Assembly: GCF_900445235.1 (NCBI RefSeq)
Contig: NZ_UFSM01000001.1
Coordinates: 2,805,501-2,869,500 of the forward strand
DNA length: 64,000 bases
Source: Aminobacter aminovorans
GTDB taxonomy: Bacteria; Pseudomonadota; Alphaproteobacteria; Rhizobiales; Rhizobiaceae
Direction: 5' to 3'
Both the position numbers and the translations under genes were made by a program. This document shows, piece after piece, positions 42,312-51,904 of the stretch (its first letter is position 1; each line of letters starts with the position of its first letter). A model generated the notes under the pieces. That model was given only the letters and a program-made list of their open reading frames with translations, searched no databases and was not told the DNA's origin.

Positions 42312-43298
42312 ATGCGGGTCGTCATCTTCGCACCGTCGAACGTCCACTCACTGGAACTCGCCGGCCTTATGGACGTATTCGCCGAAGCGAACGCCCGCGC
42401 CGGCAAAATGTCCTATGAGGTTTCTGTCGTTGCCGAAAATGATCGCACGATCCGCTGCGCGTCAGGGCTGAGAGTGCTGCCCGACTCCGCCTTCGACTCC
42501 TACCCGGGTAGCCCTGATACCTTGCTGGTGGCCGGGAGCGTCGGCGTTCCTCATGACCCAGGCAGGCAGGTCATCGACTGGTTGACCAGGACGGCCGCCC
42601 ACGCGCGCCGCTTTGGCTCAGTATGTACAGGGGCATTCGTGCTTGGCGAAGCTGGTCTGCTCACAGGCCGGCGGGTCGCCACGCATTGGCAGTTCGCGTC
42701 TCTGCTTGCGGAGCGCTTCCCCGAGGCGCGTGTGGAGGGCGACCGGGTTTTCGTCCGTGACGGCTCGATGATCACCTCGGCGGGGTCTAGCGCGGCGATT
42801 GATCTCGGCCTTTCCCTCGTCGAGGAGGACCTCGGCCGGGAAGTGGCGCTCTACGTGGCCCGCCGGTTGGTCGTGTTCCTGAAGCGACCGGGCGACCAGT
42901 CACAGTTCAGCGTGCATCTGGCGGCACAGGCGATAGACCGCAGCCGGCTCTACAACGTCCAGCAATATGTTCTGAACCATCCTGCGGCGGATCTTTCGGT
43001 GACTGCCTTGGCGAAGATCGCCGCGATGAGCGCGCGCAACTTCACGCGCGTTTTTTCGCAGGAGGTCGGGATATCGCCATCCGACTATGTCAACCTGACG
43101 CGCCTCGATGTTGCACGCTTCCTCCTGGAAGGCAGCCGGCTGCCGGTCGCAACGATCGCCCAGAGGAGCGGCTTCGGGTCGGCGCGGGCGATGCGCCGCG
43201 CCTTTCTCGAGCATCTTGGCTCGACGCCCTCCGAGTATCGAGACCGCTTTCGAAGCTCGGGAGACGGGTCAAGACCCACTTTGTCCGAAACCGGCTGA
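42312..43298 (+). CDS. GlxA-family AraC-type regulator with DJ-1/PfpI domain
   Basis: This 328-residue protein has an N-terminal DJ-1/PfpI (class I glutamine amidotransferase-like) domain up to about residue 190, with the nucleophile elbow SVCTGAFVLGEAGLL. A C-terminal AraC double helix-turn-helix domain follows (about 220-320, with SVTALAKIAAMSARNFTRVF and VATIAQRSGFGSARAMRRAF). Relatives sense small molecules and control catabolic or stress genes. The ATG at 42312 has GGAG 7 bp upstream; an ATG six codons earlier lacks a site. Its target is unknown. Confidence 0.88.
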   Translation: MRVVIFAPSNVHSLELAGLMDVFAEANARAGKMSYEVSVVAENDRTIRCASGLRVLPDSAFDSYPGSPDTLLVAGSVGVPHDPGRQVIDWLTRTAAHARRFGSVCTGAFVLGEAGLLTGRRVATHWQFASLLAERFPEARVEGDRVFVRDGSMITSAGSSAAIDLGLSLVEEDLGREVALYVARRLVVFLKRPGDQSQFSVHLAAQAIDRSRLYNVQQYVLNHPAADLSVTALAKIAAMSARNFTRVFSQEVGISPSDYVNLTRLDVARFLLEGSRLPVATIAQRSGFGSARAMRRAFLEHLGSTPSEYRDRFRSSGDGSRPTLSETG

Positions 43299-43365
43299 CT
43301 GTTGTCTGGAAACGGCCCTTCGCAAGCATTGCGCTGCTGCGCGGAACCGCGCCATTGCTTGAGCC

Positions 43366-45117
43366 ATGAACGATTTCATGGAACTCACCCCGGCGGATTT
43401 CACTGGCCTCAGGCGGCCCGGTGGCAGCCAGGCGAGCCCCGTATCCAACGCAGTACTTCGGCTGGTCGTTCGGAAACTGGTCGAGGAACTGACTGACGGC
43501 ATCGTGATCGCCCGTGTTTCAGCAGGCAACGCGCCTCTTCTTTACGTGAACAGGGCTTTCGAAAACCTGACGGGATACGAGCGGCACGAAGTACTCGGCA
43601 AGGATTGCCGCTACCTGCAGGGAAACAACCGCGACCAGCCGGAAGTTGCGCGCATCCGTGCAGCCATTGCGGCCCGGGTGTCGGTAGACGTCACGCTGCG
43701 AAACTATCGGAAAGACGGCTCGGCCTTCTGGAACCGCCTCAGCCTCAGACCCATCGCGGTCGTCGGGGAACAGCTCTACCTCGGCATTCTTCGAGACGTG
43801 TCGGCCATTCGTCAGACGGAGATCGACCTGGATCGCGCAGCCAACTTCGACGTCGCCACGGGGTGCCTCAACCGCCAATCATTCATCGTGGCGGCGGAAA
43901 GATGCTTCGCGACGCATTCCGGTCGGGCGCTGATCGTAAAGCTCGACATCATCGGTTTCCACGACATCAATGCCGGATACGGGTTCGAAGTCGGCGACGC
44001 GCTGCTGCTTGAGACCGGCCGCCGGCTGCGGGAAACCGGGGCGGCGACGGTCGCCCGGATGGGCGCAAACGAGTTCGCATTGGCCTTCGAACTGCCTGAT
44101 GAAGCGAGCGCGCAGCCCATTGTGAGCCACATTTCCATTGCGCTTGACCATGACTTCGTGGTCCCGGGGGCGAGCGTCTCGCTGCGCTTTGCAATTGGCT
44201 ATGCCATCGGGGAACCTGGCGGCAGTGCAATCGCGCTGGTTCGAAATGCCGGCACCGCGCTGCAGGCGGCCAAGTCCGATCAGCTCGGCGGGCCTCGCCC
44301 GTTTCTGGGCGCCGACCAGGAGGAGGCTCGCCTCCGCGTCCGGTTGACCCGCGAGCTGAAGGTCGCCATCGCGAACAACGAGTTCGTCTATCATTTTCAA
44401 CCCCAGATTGACCTCTCGTCCGGCGAATGGGTGGGTGCGGAAGCGCTGCTACGGTGGAACCATCCCCTTTTCGGCAGCCAGCCGCCGAGCCGTTTCATAG
44501 AAGCGGCCGAGCGCACCGGTCTGCTCCTGGACCTCGGCGAACGCGGCCTCTTCGCCGTGGCGGACTTCGCCCGGCGAGTCAACGAGCACCGCGACAGGCC
44601 GTTGCGCTTTTCGGTGAACGTGTCCGCCACGGAATTCCTTCACCGCGATATGGCGGAATTGGTGGATCGGGTTCTGCGGCAGACCGGTGCAGAACCAGCC
44701 TGGCTGACGCTGGAGATCACCGAGAGCATGCTCCTCAACGACACGCCCGGCGTGCTGGAGGCGTTCCGACGGCTGCGCGATCTCGGCATCGGCCTCTCCG
44801 TCGACGATTTTGGGACCGGCTATTCGAGCCTACGACTGCTCGAGACGTTTCCGGTGACCGAAATCAAGATTGACCGGAGCTTCGTCGGCGAACTCGCCGC
44901 GAGTCCTTCGAAGATGGTTATCGTCCGCGCCATCAGCGATCTTGGGCGCGCTCTGGGTCTTACCGTTGTGGCGGAAGGGGTGGAGACCGAGGCCCAGCGC
45001 GCGCTACTCGCCGGGATGGGATGTCCTATCGGCCAGGGCTACCTCTTCGGGTTTCCGGCCGATGAAGAAAGCTTCACAGCGAATTTGTGCCGAGCAAGGC
45101 CGAGCGGACGCAATTGA
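43366..45117 (+). CDS. LOV (PAS)-GGDEF-EAL protein, probable light-regulated c-di-GMP phosphodiesterase
   Basis: This 583-residue cytoplasmic protein begins with a PAS domain carrying the LOV signature: GKDCRYLQG with the photoactive cysteine C81 and NYRKDGSAFWN at 113-123. The GGDEF domain (160-320) is degenerate, reading GANEF at 233-237, so cyclase activity is unlikely. The EAL domain (about 325-575) keeps EALLRW (359-364), NVS, the Glu of EITES, DDFGTGYSSL (480-489), KID and EGVE (537-540), so phosphodiesterase activity is expected. It stands alone, 67 bp after the GlxA-type gene, and has no membrane segment. Confidence 0.9.
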   Translation: MNDFMELTPADFTGLRRPGGSQASPVSNAVLRLVVRKLVEELTDGIVIARVSAGNAPLLYVNRAFENLTGYERHEVLGKDCRYLQGNNRDQPEVARIRAAIAARVSVDVTLRNYRKDGSAFWNRLSLRPIAVVGEQLYLGILRDVSAIRQTEIDLDRAANFDVATGCLNRQSFIVAAERCFATHSGRALIVKLDIIGFHDINAGYGFEVGDALLLETGRRLRETGAATVARMGANEFALAFELPDEASAQPIVSHISIALDHDFVVPGASVSLRFAIGYAIGEPGGSAIALVRNAGTALQAAKSDQLGGPRPFLGADQEEARLRVRLTRELKVAIANNEFVYHFQPQIDLSSGEWVGAEALLRWNHPLFGSQPPSRFIEAAERTGLLLDLGERGLFAVADFARRVNEHRDRPLRFSVNVSATEFLHRDMAELVDRVLRQTGAEPAWLTLEITESMLLNDTPGVLEAFRRLRDLGIGLSVDDFGTGYSSLRLLETFPVTEIKIDRSFVGELAASPSKMVIVRAISDLGRALGLTVVAEGVETEAQRALLAGMGCPIGQGYLFGFPADEESFTANLCRARPSGRN

Positions 45118-45491
45118 AGGGCAGCTATGATTGTTGTCCAGTCAAAAGCTGACCTACCATTGTCGACCTAAAGGCGCCAGCCAGCAACCTAATGGCGGCG
45201 ATCCCGTATTGTTCCAATGTGAATTGATATTGCGATCTTCCAGGTCAGGACAAGAAAAAACCTATTCATCTGATGGCCCGCCGTTGAATAGGTTGTACAG
45301 GTCAATGCCAAGCGCGTTAAAGTATTGGTAGCGACGTCATTGGAGGAAATATGTGGGTTCGATCTCGCAGATCTGAGACGCGCGATTGTTCTTGACCGGC
45401 GAGCCGCTCCTTGAAGGCTCTCGCGCATCCGAGATGCGTGCCCAAGCAGCGACTGTCAGCCGATCCAGCTCTCCCGCGCAGTCTACGCCGC
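45118..45491. other. 374-bp non-coding region between the EAL gene and the OMP gene
   Basis: The region is AT-richer than its surroundings. A minus-strand terminator lies at 45253-45294. A 14-codon plus-strand frame at 45350 has a GGAGG site but is too short to judge. Nothing else was recognised. Confidence 0.6.
45253..45294 (-). terminator. Minus-strand intrinsic terminator, probably for the OMP gene
   Basis: A perfect 10-bp stem (AACCTATTCA / TGAATAGGTT) with a 16-nt loop is followed on the minus strand by a run of T residues. It lies about 200 bp downstream of the outer membrane protein gene. The distance is long, so it may serve that gene or a lost one. Confidence 0.6.
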
Positions 45492-46163
45492 TTAGAACTT
45501 GTAGCTGATGCCCGCCCGCACGGTGTGCTCGTTGAGTTCGATCTTCACACCTTGCGGAAACGTCTCGGAACCGAAATCGGCGTAACGATACTCAAGGCGG
45601 CCGATCCAGTTGTCGGTGAACGTATGCTCGATGCCGGCACCCACGGTCCAGCCGATGAACGTCTTGCTTTCGTCATAGGCAAACTCCGACATCTTCACGA
45701 AGGCATTTGCAAAGGCAACGCCACCGGTTGCGAAAAGCAGCGTCCGGTCCATCGCGTAGCCGGCACGAAGGCGCGCACTGCCTTGCCAATTGGTTCCGGC
45801 CTCGGCGGGAATGTCGACTGGCGGGAAATCGGGAGCGTTGAACGTGAAGAGCAGATCCCGCGTGGTCCAGGCGTGTTCGATGTCCGCCTCGATACCGGCG
45901 ACGAAACTGCCATTGAGCTGCCAATTGTAACCCGCGTGGACGCCCAACACTCCATTGTCGAAACCTTCGACGTCGAACGGCGCGTCTGAATCTACATTGA
46001 CCACGCCATTGAGCCAGGCGTAGCCGCCATGCAGGCCGACATAGCCGCCGGTCCAGACAAAACCTGCAGGCGCGGCTGCAGGCTCGTAGGCAACCACGTC
46101 GGCGGCAAATGTACTGCCTGCAGCAATAAACAGGATGGTCGAAGCGAGAAGAAACGTCTTCAT
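45492..46163 (-). CDS. Outer membrane beta-barrel protein (Omp25/31-like)
   Basis: This 223-residue protein has a signal peptide (residues 1-20, MKTFLLAS ... STFA) and an eight-strand barrel pattern. It contains WTGGYVGLHGGYAW near the start, GWTVGAGIEHTFTDNWIGRLEYRY near the end, and a terminal aromatic in AGISYKF. This matches the small rhizobial and Brucella outer membrane proteins (Omp25/RopB-like). The role is structural or in envelope stability. The ATG at 46163 gives the signal peptide. A 700-bp non-coding stretch lies upstream. Confidence 0.85.
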   Translation of the reverse strand: MKTFLLASTILFIAAGSTFAADVVAYEPAAAPAGFVWTGGYVGLHGGYAWLNGVVNVDSDAPFDVEGFDNGVLGVHAGYNWQLNGSFVAGIEADIEHAWTTRDLLFTFNAPDFPPVDIPAEAGTNWQGSARLRAGYAMDRTLLFATGGVAFANAFVKMSEFAYDESKTFIGWTVGAGIEHTFTDNWIGRLEYRYADFGSETFPQGVKIELNEHTVRAGISYKF

Positions 46164-46858
46164 GAAAAGACCCCGAGAGTGACGGGGCACAACACGGCAA
46201 CTCTTCATTGCCTGGAAACCTGATTGCTGCACACCCTGCGGTGCGTGATAGGGGCTAGCTCCGCGTCCGGTAAACGACCAAATCTGGTGCCATCTTGCCG
46301 CGTAGCTGTTCTCTTCTCATTTCGTTCCCACCATAGGGACGGCGGAGTGGCTGCCTGTGAAGACTTTTGTCGGCAGTTCCTGCCTATTGGGTGAAGCTTG
46401 CCACCGGAATGCCAACAAGTAGTCGTTGGCGCATCCGCAGGTGCTCATGGTCACTGTCATTCATTCCGTGAGATGGTCGGCTCCCTTGCCGCCCTTGGCA
46501 AGAACCTGGACCGTCCAAGTCCTGTTCTGCCGCCAAGGATGGTTGGTCGGTCGGTGGAAACGGGCTGCCAACATTCTGTTCGCGAAGGCCGACTATGGAA
46601 GCGATCGCTCCGGCTGGGCGAAGGTGACCCCTGTAGGCACTGGGAATGCCAGCGAGAAGATACAGGTTTTCAAAGGCAACACGCGGCCCTTCAGCTCAAC
46701 TCCACCTCATGGGCGCTAGCTGAGGTCAGCTTTTTGCGATTGCTGACCCAGCATTTGACAGGTCGCATTTGCGCTGGGTCAAAGCTCGTCCCGTCAATTG
46801 GGGCTATGAGATGATGCAAGGGACGGCAGTTGGCCGTTCGACAATGGAGACGATTCCA
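46164..46858. other. Region of about 700 bp without a recognisable gene, upstream of the stress island
   Basis: Two overlapping plus-strand frames (46398-46814 and 46426-46719) have no ribosome sites or recognisable domains. The right end carries a 9-bp inverted repeat and an FNR-like box for the universal stress gene. The left end probably holds the promoter of the OMP gene. Confidence 0.5.
46769..46782 (+). promoter_or_regulatory. FNR/FixK-like box upstream of the universal stress gene
   Basis: TTGCGCTGGGTCAA matches TTGAT-N4-ATCAA at seven of ten positions. Its centre is about 83 bp before the ATG at 46859, leaving room for a start site 41 bp downstream. A related TTGCG variant occurs at 60169. 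Confidence 0.45.
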
Positions 46859-47695
46859 ATGAAGCTGGTAGCATCTCTGTCCTTGGCGACCTATCCGGAC
46901 GCGAATTCCTCGAAGATCGTGGCGCATGCGGTCGCCCTCGTCAAACAGATCGACGCGGCGCTCCATGCTGTCGCCATTGATGTCGACATTCCCGACGTTT
47001 CGAACGCGCTGTCGAGCTACTTTCTCGATCTTCCCCACCAGATACAAGACGCCGAGGCGACCAGTCGCAAGCGCGGCAGCGATCTGCTGGAGGCAATTGC
47101 ACAAGAAGCTGCGCGTAGCGGTGTAACGGTCACCACTCAGGAGTTGACCGCCCCACCTGCCTTGATGGGGGATGTGGCTGCAAAGCACTCCCGCTATTTC
47201 GATCTCTGTCTGGTTGGCTGGGAACCTGCCAACCAGACGGCACGAATGATAGCCGAGGCGATTCTGTTCGGCTCGGGTAGGCCGACCCTCCTCCTTCCCG
47301 AGTCTGTTGATGTTGGGTTGCTTGGACATGTCGTGATCGCCTGGGACGGCAGCCGAGTGGCCGCACGGGCAGTTGCTGACGCGCGGGCGTTTCTCGAACG
47401 CGCCTCCATGATCACCGTCGTGACCGTGACCGACGAAAAGCCGCTTCCGGCACAGCGCATCGGCGAACGCCTTGCGCTGGGCTTGAAGACGCGTGGTCTG
47501 GTGGCTGAGGCTGCCACTATCCAGGCAGGCGACAGTTCAATCGGCGCAGCTCTTCAGGAGCATGCTCTCAGGATCGGCGGCAATCTGCTTGTCATGGGCG
47601 GGTATGGTCACTCGCGCGTCAGGGATTTCGTGCTTGGCGGTGCCACTGACGGCATTCTTGCGGATTTGCGCCTGCCTGTGCTGCTTTCGCATTAG
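46859..47695 (+). CDS. Universal stress protein with two USP domains
   Basis: This 278-residue protein has two tandem USP folds. The second (residues about 145-278) holds HVVIAWDGSRVAARAV and the nucleotide-binding end MGGYGHSRVRDFVLGGATDG. USPs bind ATP and protect cells in stationary or oxygen-limited conditions. GGAG lies 10 bp before the ATG. It heads a plus-strand series with the MBL nuclease gene 10 bp downstream and, further on, phosphoketolase and acetate kinase; an FNR-like box lies upstream. Confidence 0.85.
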   Translation: MKLVASLSLATYPDANSSKIVAHAVALVKQIDAALHAVAIDVDIPDVSNALSSYFLDLPHQIQDAEATSRKRGSDLLEAIAQEAARSGVTVTTQELTAPPALMGDVAAKHSRYFDLCLVGWEPANQTARMIAEAILFGSGRPTLLLPESVDVGLLGHVVIAWDGSRVAARAVADARAFLERASMITVVTVTDEKPLPAQRIGERLALGLKTRGLVAEAATIQAGDSSIGAALQEHALRIGGNLLVMGGYGHSRVRDFVLGGATDGILADLRLPVLLSH

Positions 47696-47705
47696 GTCGA
47701 CGGAG

Positions 47706-49307
47706 ATGAGAGGCGAGACGGAACCTGTCCTGCGTTTCCACGGCGCAGCCCATAGCGTCACCGGCTCATGTTATGAGATCGAGACGCCGTATTCGCGCAT
47801 ACTCATCGACTGCGGCCTGTTCCAGGGATCGAAGTCCGAACGGGAATTGAATTATGGCGCATTCCCGTTTCCACCGGGCGCGATTGACGCTGTCATCCTG
47901 ACGCACGCGCATATCGACCACAGCGGTCTTTTGCCGAAACTGGTCAAACAGGGTTTTTGCGGTCCGATCCATACGACGCGCGCCACCATCGATCTTTGCT
48001 CGGTCATGCTGCCGGATGCGGCACATATCCAGGAAATGGAAGTCGAGCAGTTGAATCGCCGCAACGCGCAACGCGGGCGGCCGCTGGTCGAGACGATCTA
48101 CAGTCAGCAGGATACTGCCACCTGCATGACACTGTTTCGAGCCTTGGAGTATGGCGAATGGAACACCGTCGCCGAAGGCCTCCGCGCCCGCTTCTGGAAC
48201 GCTGGCCATCTGCTTGGTTCGGCATCGGCAGAGCTCGAAATCGACCGGCACGATGCGCCCCTGCGCCTCATTTTTTCGGGTGACATCGGCCCAGGTCATA
48301 AGCTGCTTCAGGCCAGTCCCGAGGGGCCTGCCGACGTTGACTATCTGATCTGCGAAGCGACGTATGGCGACCGCGACCGACCGGACGTCTCACCCGAGCA
48401 GCGGCGATCCCAGCTCGGTGAGATCGTGCGTGGCGCCGCCGAGGCCGGCGGCCCGCTGATCATTCCGTCCTTCGCTGTCGAGAGGACGCAAGAACTGCTG
48501 GTCGACCTGTATCTACTCATGCAGGCTGGTACCGTGCCGATGGTTCCAGTCTTTGTCGATTCGCCTCTGGCGACGCGCGCCAGCACGATTTTTGAACGGC
48601 ACGCCGATGACATCGAGCGAGGCAACGTGTTGCGCCAGGCTCTCAGCTCAAAGGAGTTGCGGTTCACCGAGACGGTGGAGCAGAGCAAGGCGATCAATCG
48701 CCTGACGGGCTTCTTCGTGGTGATCGCCGCTAGCGGCATGTGTGACGCGGGACGCATTCGCCATCATCTCAAGGCGAACCTATGGCGCAGGAACGCAACG
48801 GTGATGATCGCTGGATACCAGGCCCAAGGATCGCTCGGCAGAATCCTGCTCGACGGGGCGCAGCGCGTGCGCATTCAGGGCGAAGAGGTCGAGGTCAAGG
48901 CACATATTTGTCTGTTCGACCTTTATTCCGGCCATGCCGATGCCGGCGAACTGGTCGCCTGGGTCCAGGCTCGAACTCCGGTGAGGCATGCGGTTTTCCT
49001 GACACATGGCGAGGATTCGGGGCTCGCTGGCCTCAGCCAGCGTCTGCAGGGATTGATCCCTTTTGACCGGATCATCGTACCCAGGCTGGATGACGCCTTC
49101 CAATTGACGCCGAGCGGCAGTTTGCCGATCGCTGCCAGCCAGCCGCGCCGGCTACAGCCGGAAAGGGTTGCCCGCCTTGACTGGCACAACGATCTTTCAA
49201 AACTTCTCCTGGACGTCACCGAGGCTATCGATGCCGCAGCCGATGAACGCGGTCGCGCTGCCATCATCAGACGAATGCGGAGAGCGCTCAACAACAAGGC
49301 TGCATAG
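47706..49307 (+). CDS. MBL-fold beta-CASP RNA/DNA-processing nuclease
   Basis: This 533-residue protein has the metallo-beta-lactamase zinc motif THAHIDHSG (with HSVTGSC before it), the beta-CASP domain and the RMMBL end (FDLYSGHADAGELVAWV, then VFLTHGE). Such proteins (YSH1/CPSF73-like bacterial group) cut RNA in stress or anaerobic operons. It follows the universal stress gene at 10 bp and is probably co-transcribed. The exact substrate is unknown. The ATG at 47706 has only a close GGAG, so the start is not certain. Confidence 0.85.
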   Translation: MRGETEPVLRFHGAAHSVTGSCYEIETPYSRILIDCGLFQGSKSERELNYGAFPFPPGAIDAVILTHAHIDHSGLLPKLVKQGFCGPIHTTRATIDLCSVMLPDAAHIQEMEVEQLNRRNAQRGRPLVETIYSQQDTATCMTLFRALEYGEWNTVAEGLRARFWNAGHLLGSASAELEIDRHDAPLRLIFSGDIGPGHKLLQASPEGPADVDYLICEATYGDRDRPDVSPEQRRSQLGEIVRGAAEAGGPLIIPSFAVERTQELLVDLYLLMQAGTVPMVPVFVDSPLATRASTIFERHADDIERGNVLRQALSSKELRFTETVEQSKAINRLTGFFVVIAASGMCDAGRIRHHLKANLWRRNATVMIAGYQAQGSLGRILLDGAQRVRIQGEEVEVKAHICLFDLYSGHADAGELVAWVQARTPVRHAVFLTHGEDSGLAGLSQRLQGLIPFDRIIVPRLDDAFQLTPSGSLPIAASQPRRLQPERVARLDWHNDLSKLLLDVTEAIDAAADERGRAAIIRRMRRALNNKAA

Positions 49308-49355
49308 AGACCGCGACGCGATGAACTGAAAGCGCGGACGGGCGTTGGTATCGAT

Positions 49356-49369
49356 GTGGTGCAGATCAA
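49356..49369 (+). promoter_or_regulatory. Weak FNR-like site upstream of phosphoketolase
   Basis: GTGGTGCAGATCAA has a perfect right half (ATCAA) and three of five left-half bases. It is centred 67 bp before the xfp start. On its own it is weak; the context of other boxes gives it some weight. Confidence 0.25.
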
Positions 49370-49429
49370 CGAACATAGGCTCATGCCGCAATCCGGCGAC
49401 AGGGGGCGAGCAGGCGATGGGAGCCAGAC

Positions 49430-51853
49430 ATGACCGAGCACACGACAACTCCAGCACCCGATGGCCGGCTGTCCGATCGCGAGCTGCACGATATCGATGC
49501 CTATTGGCGCGCCGCGAACTATCTGACGATTGGCCAGATCTACCTGCTCGACAATCCGCTGCTGCGCGAGCCGTTGCGGCTGGAGCACGTCAAGCCGCGT
49601 CTCCTCGGCCATTGGGGAACGTCGCCGGGGCTGAGTTTCATCTATGCGCACCTCAATCGCATCATCCGGCTCAGGGACAGCAATGTGATCTATGTCTGCG
49701 GTCCCGGTCATGGCGGCCCGGCGATGGTGGCGAACACCTATTTGGAGGGAACTTATAGCGAGCTCAATCCGGACATTGCGATGGACGAGCAGGGGCTGTG
49801 CAAGCTGTTTCGGCAGTTCTCATTTCCCGGCGGCATTCCAAGCCATGCAGCACCTGATGTGCCCGGCTCGATCCACGAGGGCGGCGAGTTGGGCTACTCG
49901 CTCTCGCATGCCTACGGCGCGGCCTTCGACAATCCGGATCTCGTGGTTGCCTGCGTCGTCGGTGACGGCGAGGCTGAAACGGGACCACTGGCGGCCGCGT
50001 GGCATTCCAACAAGTTCCTTAACCCGGCGCGCGACGGGGCAGTCCTGCCGATCCTGCATCTGAATGGCTACAAGATCGCCAATCCAACCATTCTGGCCCG
50101 CATTCCCGAAGACGAATTGCGCGCACTGTTTGCCGGTTACGGCTATGAGCCGCTGTTCGTGGAAGGCCATGAGCCAGCCCTGATGCATGAGCGCCTGGCG
50201 AGCGTGCTCGACGACGCGTTTGATCGGATACAGGCTATCCAGCATGCCGCACGCAACGGCTCCGCAACGACCGCGCCACGACCTGAATGGCCAATGATCG
50301 TATTGCGGAGCCCCAAGGGTTGGACAGGCCCGAAAGAGGTCGACGGCCTGAAGACCGAGGGCTTCTGGCGGTCCCACCAGGTTCCTTTGTCAGGTCTTGC
50401 GGAAAACCCCGCCCATCTCAAGCTGCTCGAAGAATGGCTGAAAAGCTACCGGCCCGAGGAATTGTTCGACCCTGCGGGCGCTCCGGTTGCCTCGATCCGC
50501 GCCACTGCACCTTTGGCGACGAGACGCATGAGCGCCAACCCGCATGCCAATGGCGGCCTGCTGCGCAGGTCTCTCGACCTTCCCAGGTTACAGGACCACG
50601 CCGTTGCGCTCGAGCGCCCTGGTGCTGTCAAGTCCGAGTCGACGCGGGTCATGGGCCGTTTCCTGCGCGATGTCATGCAGTTGAACGAGGCCGCCAAGAA
50701 CTTTCGCATCGTCGGCCCGGACGAGACTGCCTCGAACCGTCTCCAGGACGTGTTTGAAGTGACCGAGCGCGGCTGGATGGAGAAGATCCTGCCGGAAGAC
50801 GTTCATCTCGGGCGTGAGGGCAGGGTTCTAGAAATCCTCTCCGAGCACACCTGCCAGGGTTGGCTCGAAGGCTACCTGCTCACCGGGCGCCATGGCCTGT
50901 TTTCCTGCTACGAGGCGTTCATCCACATCGTCGATTCCATGTTCAACCAACACGCGAAGTGGCTGGATGCCTGCAACGAGATTCCGTGGCGGCGGCCAAT
51001 CGCATCGCTGAACTACCTGTTGTCGAGCCATGTCTGGCATCAGGAACACAACGGCTTCAGCCATCAGGATCCCGGCTTCATCGACGTCGCCCTTAACAAG
51101 AAGGCCGACATTGTGCGCGTCTATCTGCCGCCGGACGCCAATACTTTGCTCTGCGTGACCGACCATGTGCTGCAGACCTGGAACCGCATCAACGTCATCG
51201 TCGCCGGCAAGCCGCCGTCTTGGCAGTGGCTGTCGATGGACAAGGCAATTGTTCACTGCAGGGCAGGGATCGGCATCTGGGACTGGGCGTCGACGGACAA
51301 TGGGGCCGAGCCCGACGTGGTGATGGCTTGCGCCGGCGACGTCCCGACCCTGGAGACGCTGGCCGCTGTGCAGATCTTAAGGCAACACCTTCCTGATGTC
51401 AGGATCAGGGTGGTCAATGTCGTCGACCTGATGACACTTCAGCCAAAGGAACATCACCCGCACGGCTTATCGGATCGCGAGTTCGATGCGCTGTTCACCG
51501 TCGATAAGCCGATCATCTTTGCCTATCACGGCTATCCTTGGACGATCCATCGTCTGACCTATCGACGCACCAACCACGGAAACATCCATGTGCGCGGCTA
51601 CAATGAGGAGGGCACGACGACAACCCCGTTCGACATGACGGTCCTGAACGGCCTCGACCGCTTCCATATCGTCCAAAGCGTCCTTGACTGGGTTCCGCGC
51701 CTGAAGAGCGCCCGGGTCGCGTTGAAGCAGGCGATGGACAGCAAGCTGCTTGAACACCGGGCCTATATTCGCGCCCATGGGCAGGATATGCCGGAAATCC
51801 TTGACTGGAAGTGGAAACAGGATGCCGATGCCGGCCCGAAACGTCCAGATTGA
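49430..51853 (+). CDS. xfp: Xylulose-5-phosphate/fructose-6-phosphate phosphoketolase
   Basis: This 807-residue thiamine-diphosphate enzyme splits xylulose-5-phosphate (or fructose-6-phosphate) with phosphate into acetyl phosphate and glyceraldehyde-3-phosphate (or erythrose-4-phosphate). Family segments are [20 protein letters not shown], the ThDP region [11 protein letters not shown] and [18 protein letters not shown]. Length is typical for the family. It is followed after 51 bp by acetate kinase, which makes ATP from the product, so the pair gives a fermentation-like branch without net redox demand. No signal peptide is present. Confidence 0.95.
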   Translation: MTEHTTTPAPDGRLSDRELHDIDAYWRAANYLTIGQIYLLDNPLLREPLRLEHVKPRLLGHWGTSPGLSFIYAHLNRIIRLRDSNVIYVCGPGHGGPAMVANTYLEGTYSELNPDIAMDEQGLCKLFRQFSFPGGIPSHAAPDVPGSIHEGGELGYSLSHAYGAAFDNPDLVVACVVGDGEAETGPLAAAWHSNKFLNPARDGAVLPILHLNGYKIANPTILARIPEDELRALFAGYGYEPLFVEGHEPALMHERLASVLDDAFDRIQAIQHAARNGSATTAPRPEWPMIVLRSPKGWTGPKEVDGLKTEGFWRSHQVPLSGLAENPAHLKLLEEWLKSYRPEELFDPAGAPVASIRATAPLATRRMSANPHANGGLLRRSLDLPRLQDHAVALERPGAVKSESTRVMGRFLRDVMQLNEAAKNFRIVGPDETASNRLQDVFEVTERGWMEKILPEDVHLGREGRVLEILSEHTCQGWLEGYLLTGRHGLFSCYEAFIHIVDSMFNQHAKWLDACNEIPWRRPIASLNYLLSSHVWHQEHNGFSHQDPGFIDVALNKKADIVRVYLPPDANTLLCVTDHVLQTWNRINVIVAGKPPSWQWLSMDKAIVHCRAGIGIWDWASTDNGAEPDVVMACAGDVPTLETLAAVQILRQHLPDVRIRVVNVVDLMTLQPKEHHPHGLSDREFDALFTVDKPIIFAYHGYPWTIHRLTYRRTNHGNIHVRGYNEEGTTTTPFDMTVLNGLDRFHIVQSVLDWVPRLKSARVALKQAMDSKLLEHRAYIRAHGQDMPEILDWKWKQDADAGPKRPD

Positions 51854-51904
51854 AAGGATGCCCATCCGCAGAAGCACAGGGACGGCAACATATCGGATGG
51901 CTTC

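Noticed and set aside
46398..46814. 138-codon plus-strand frame in the long gap before the stress gene
   Set aside because: No ribosome site, no domain, and it overlaps another equally plausible frame; composition is not gene-like.
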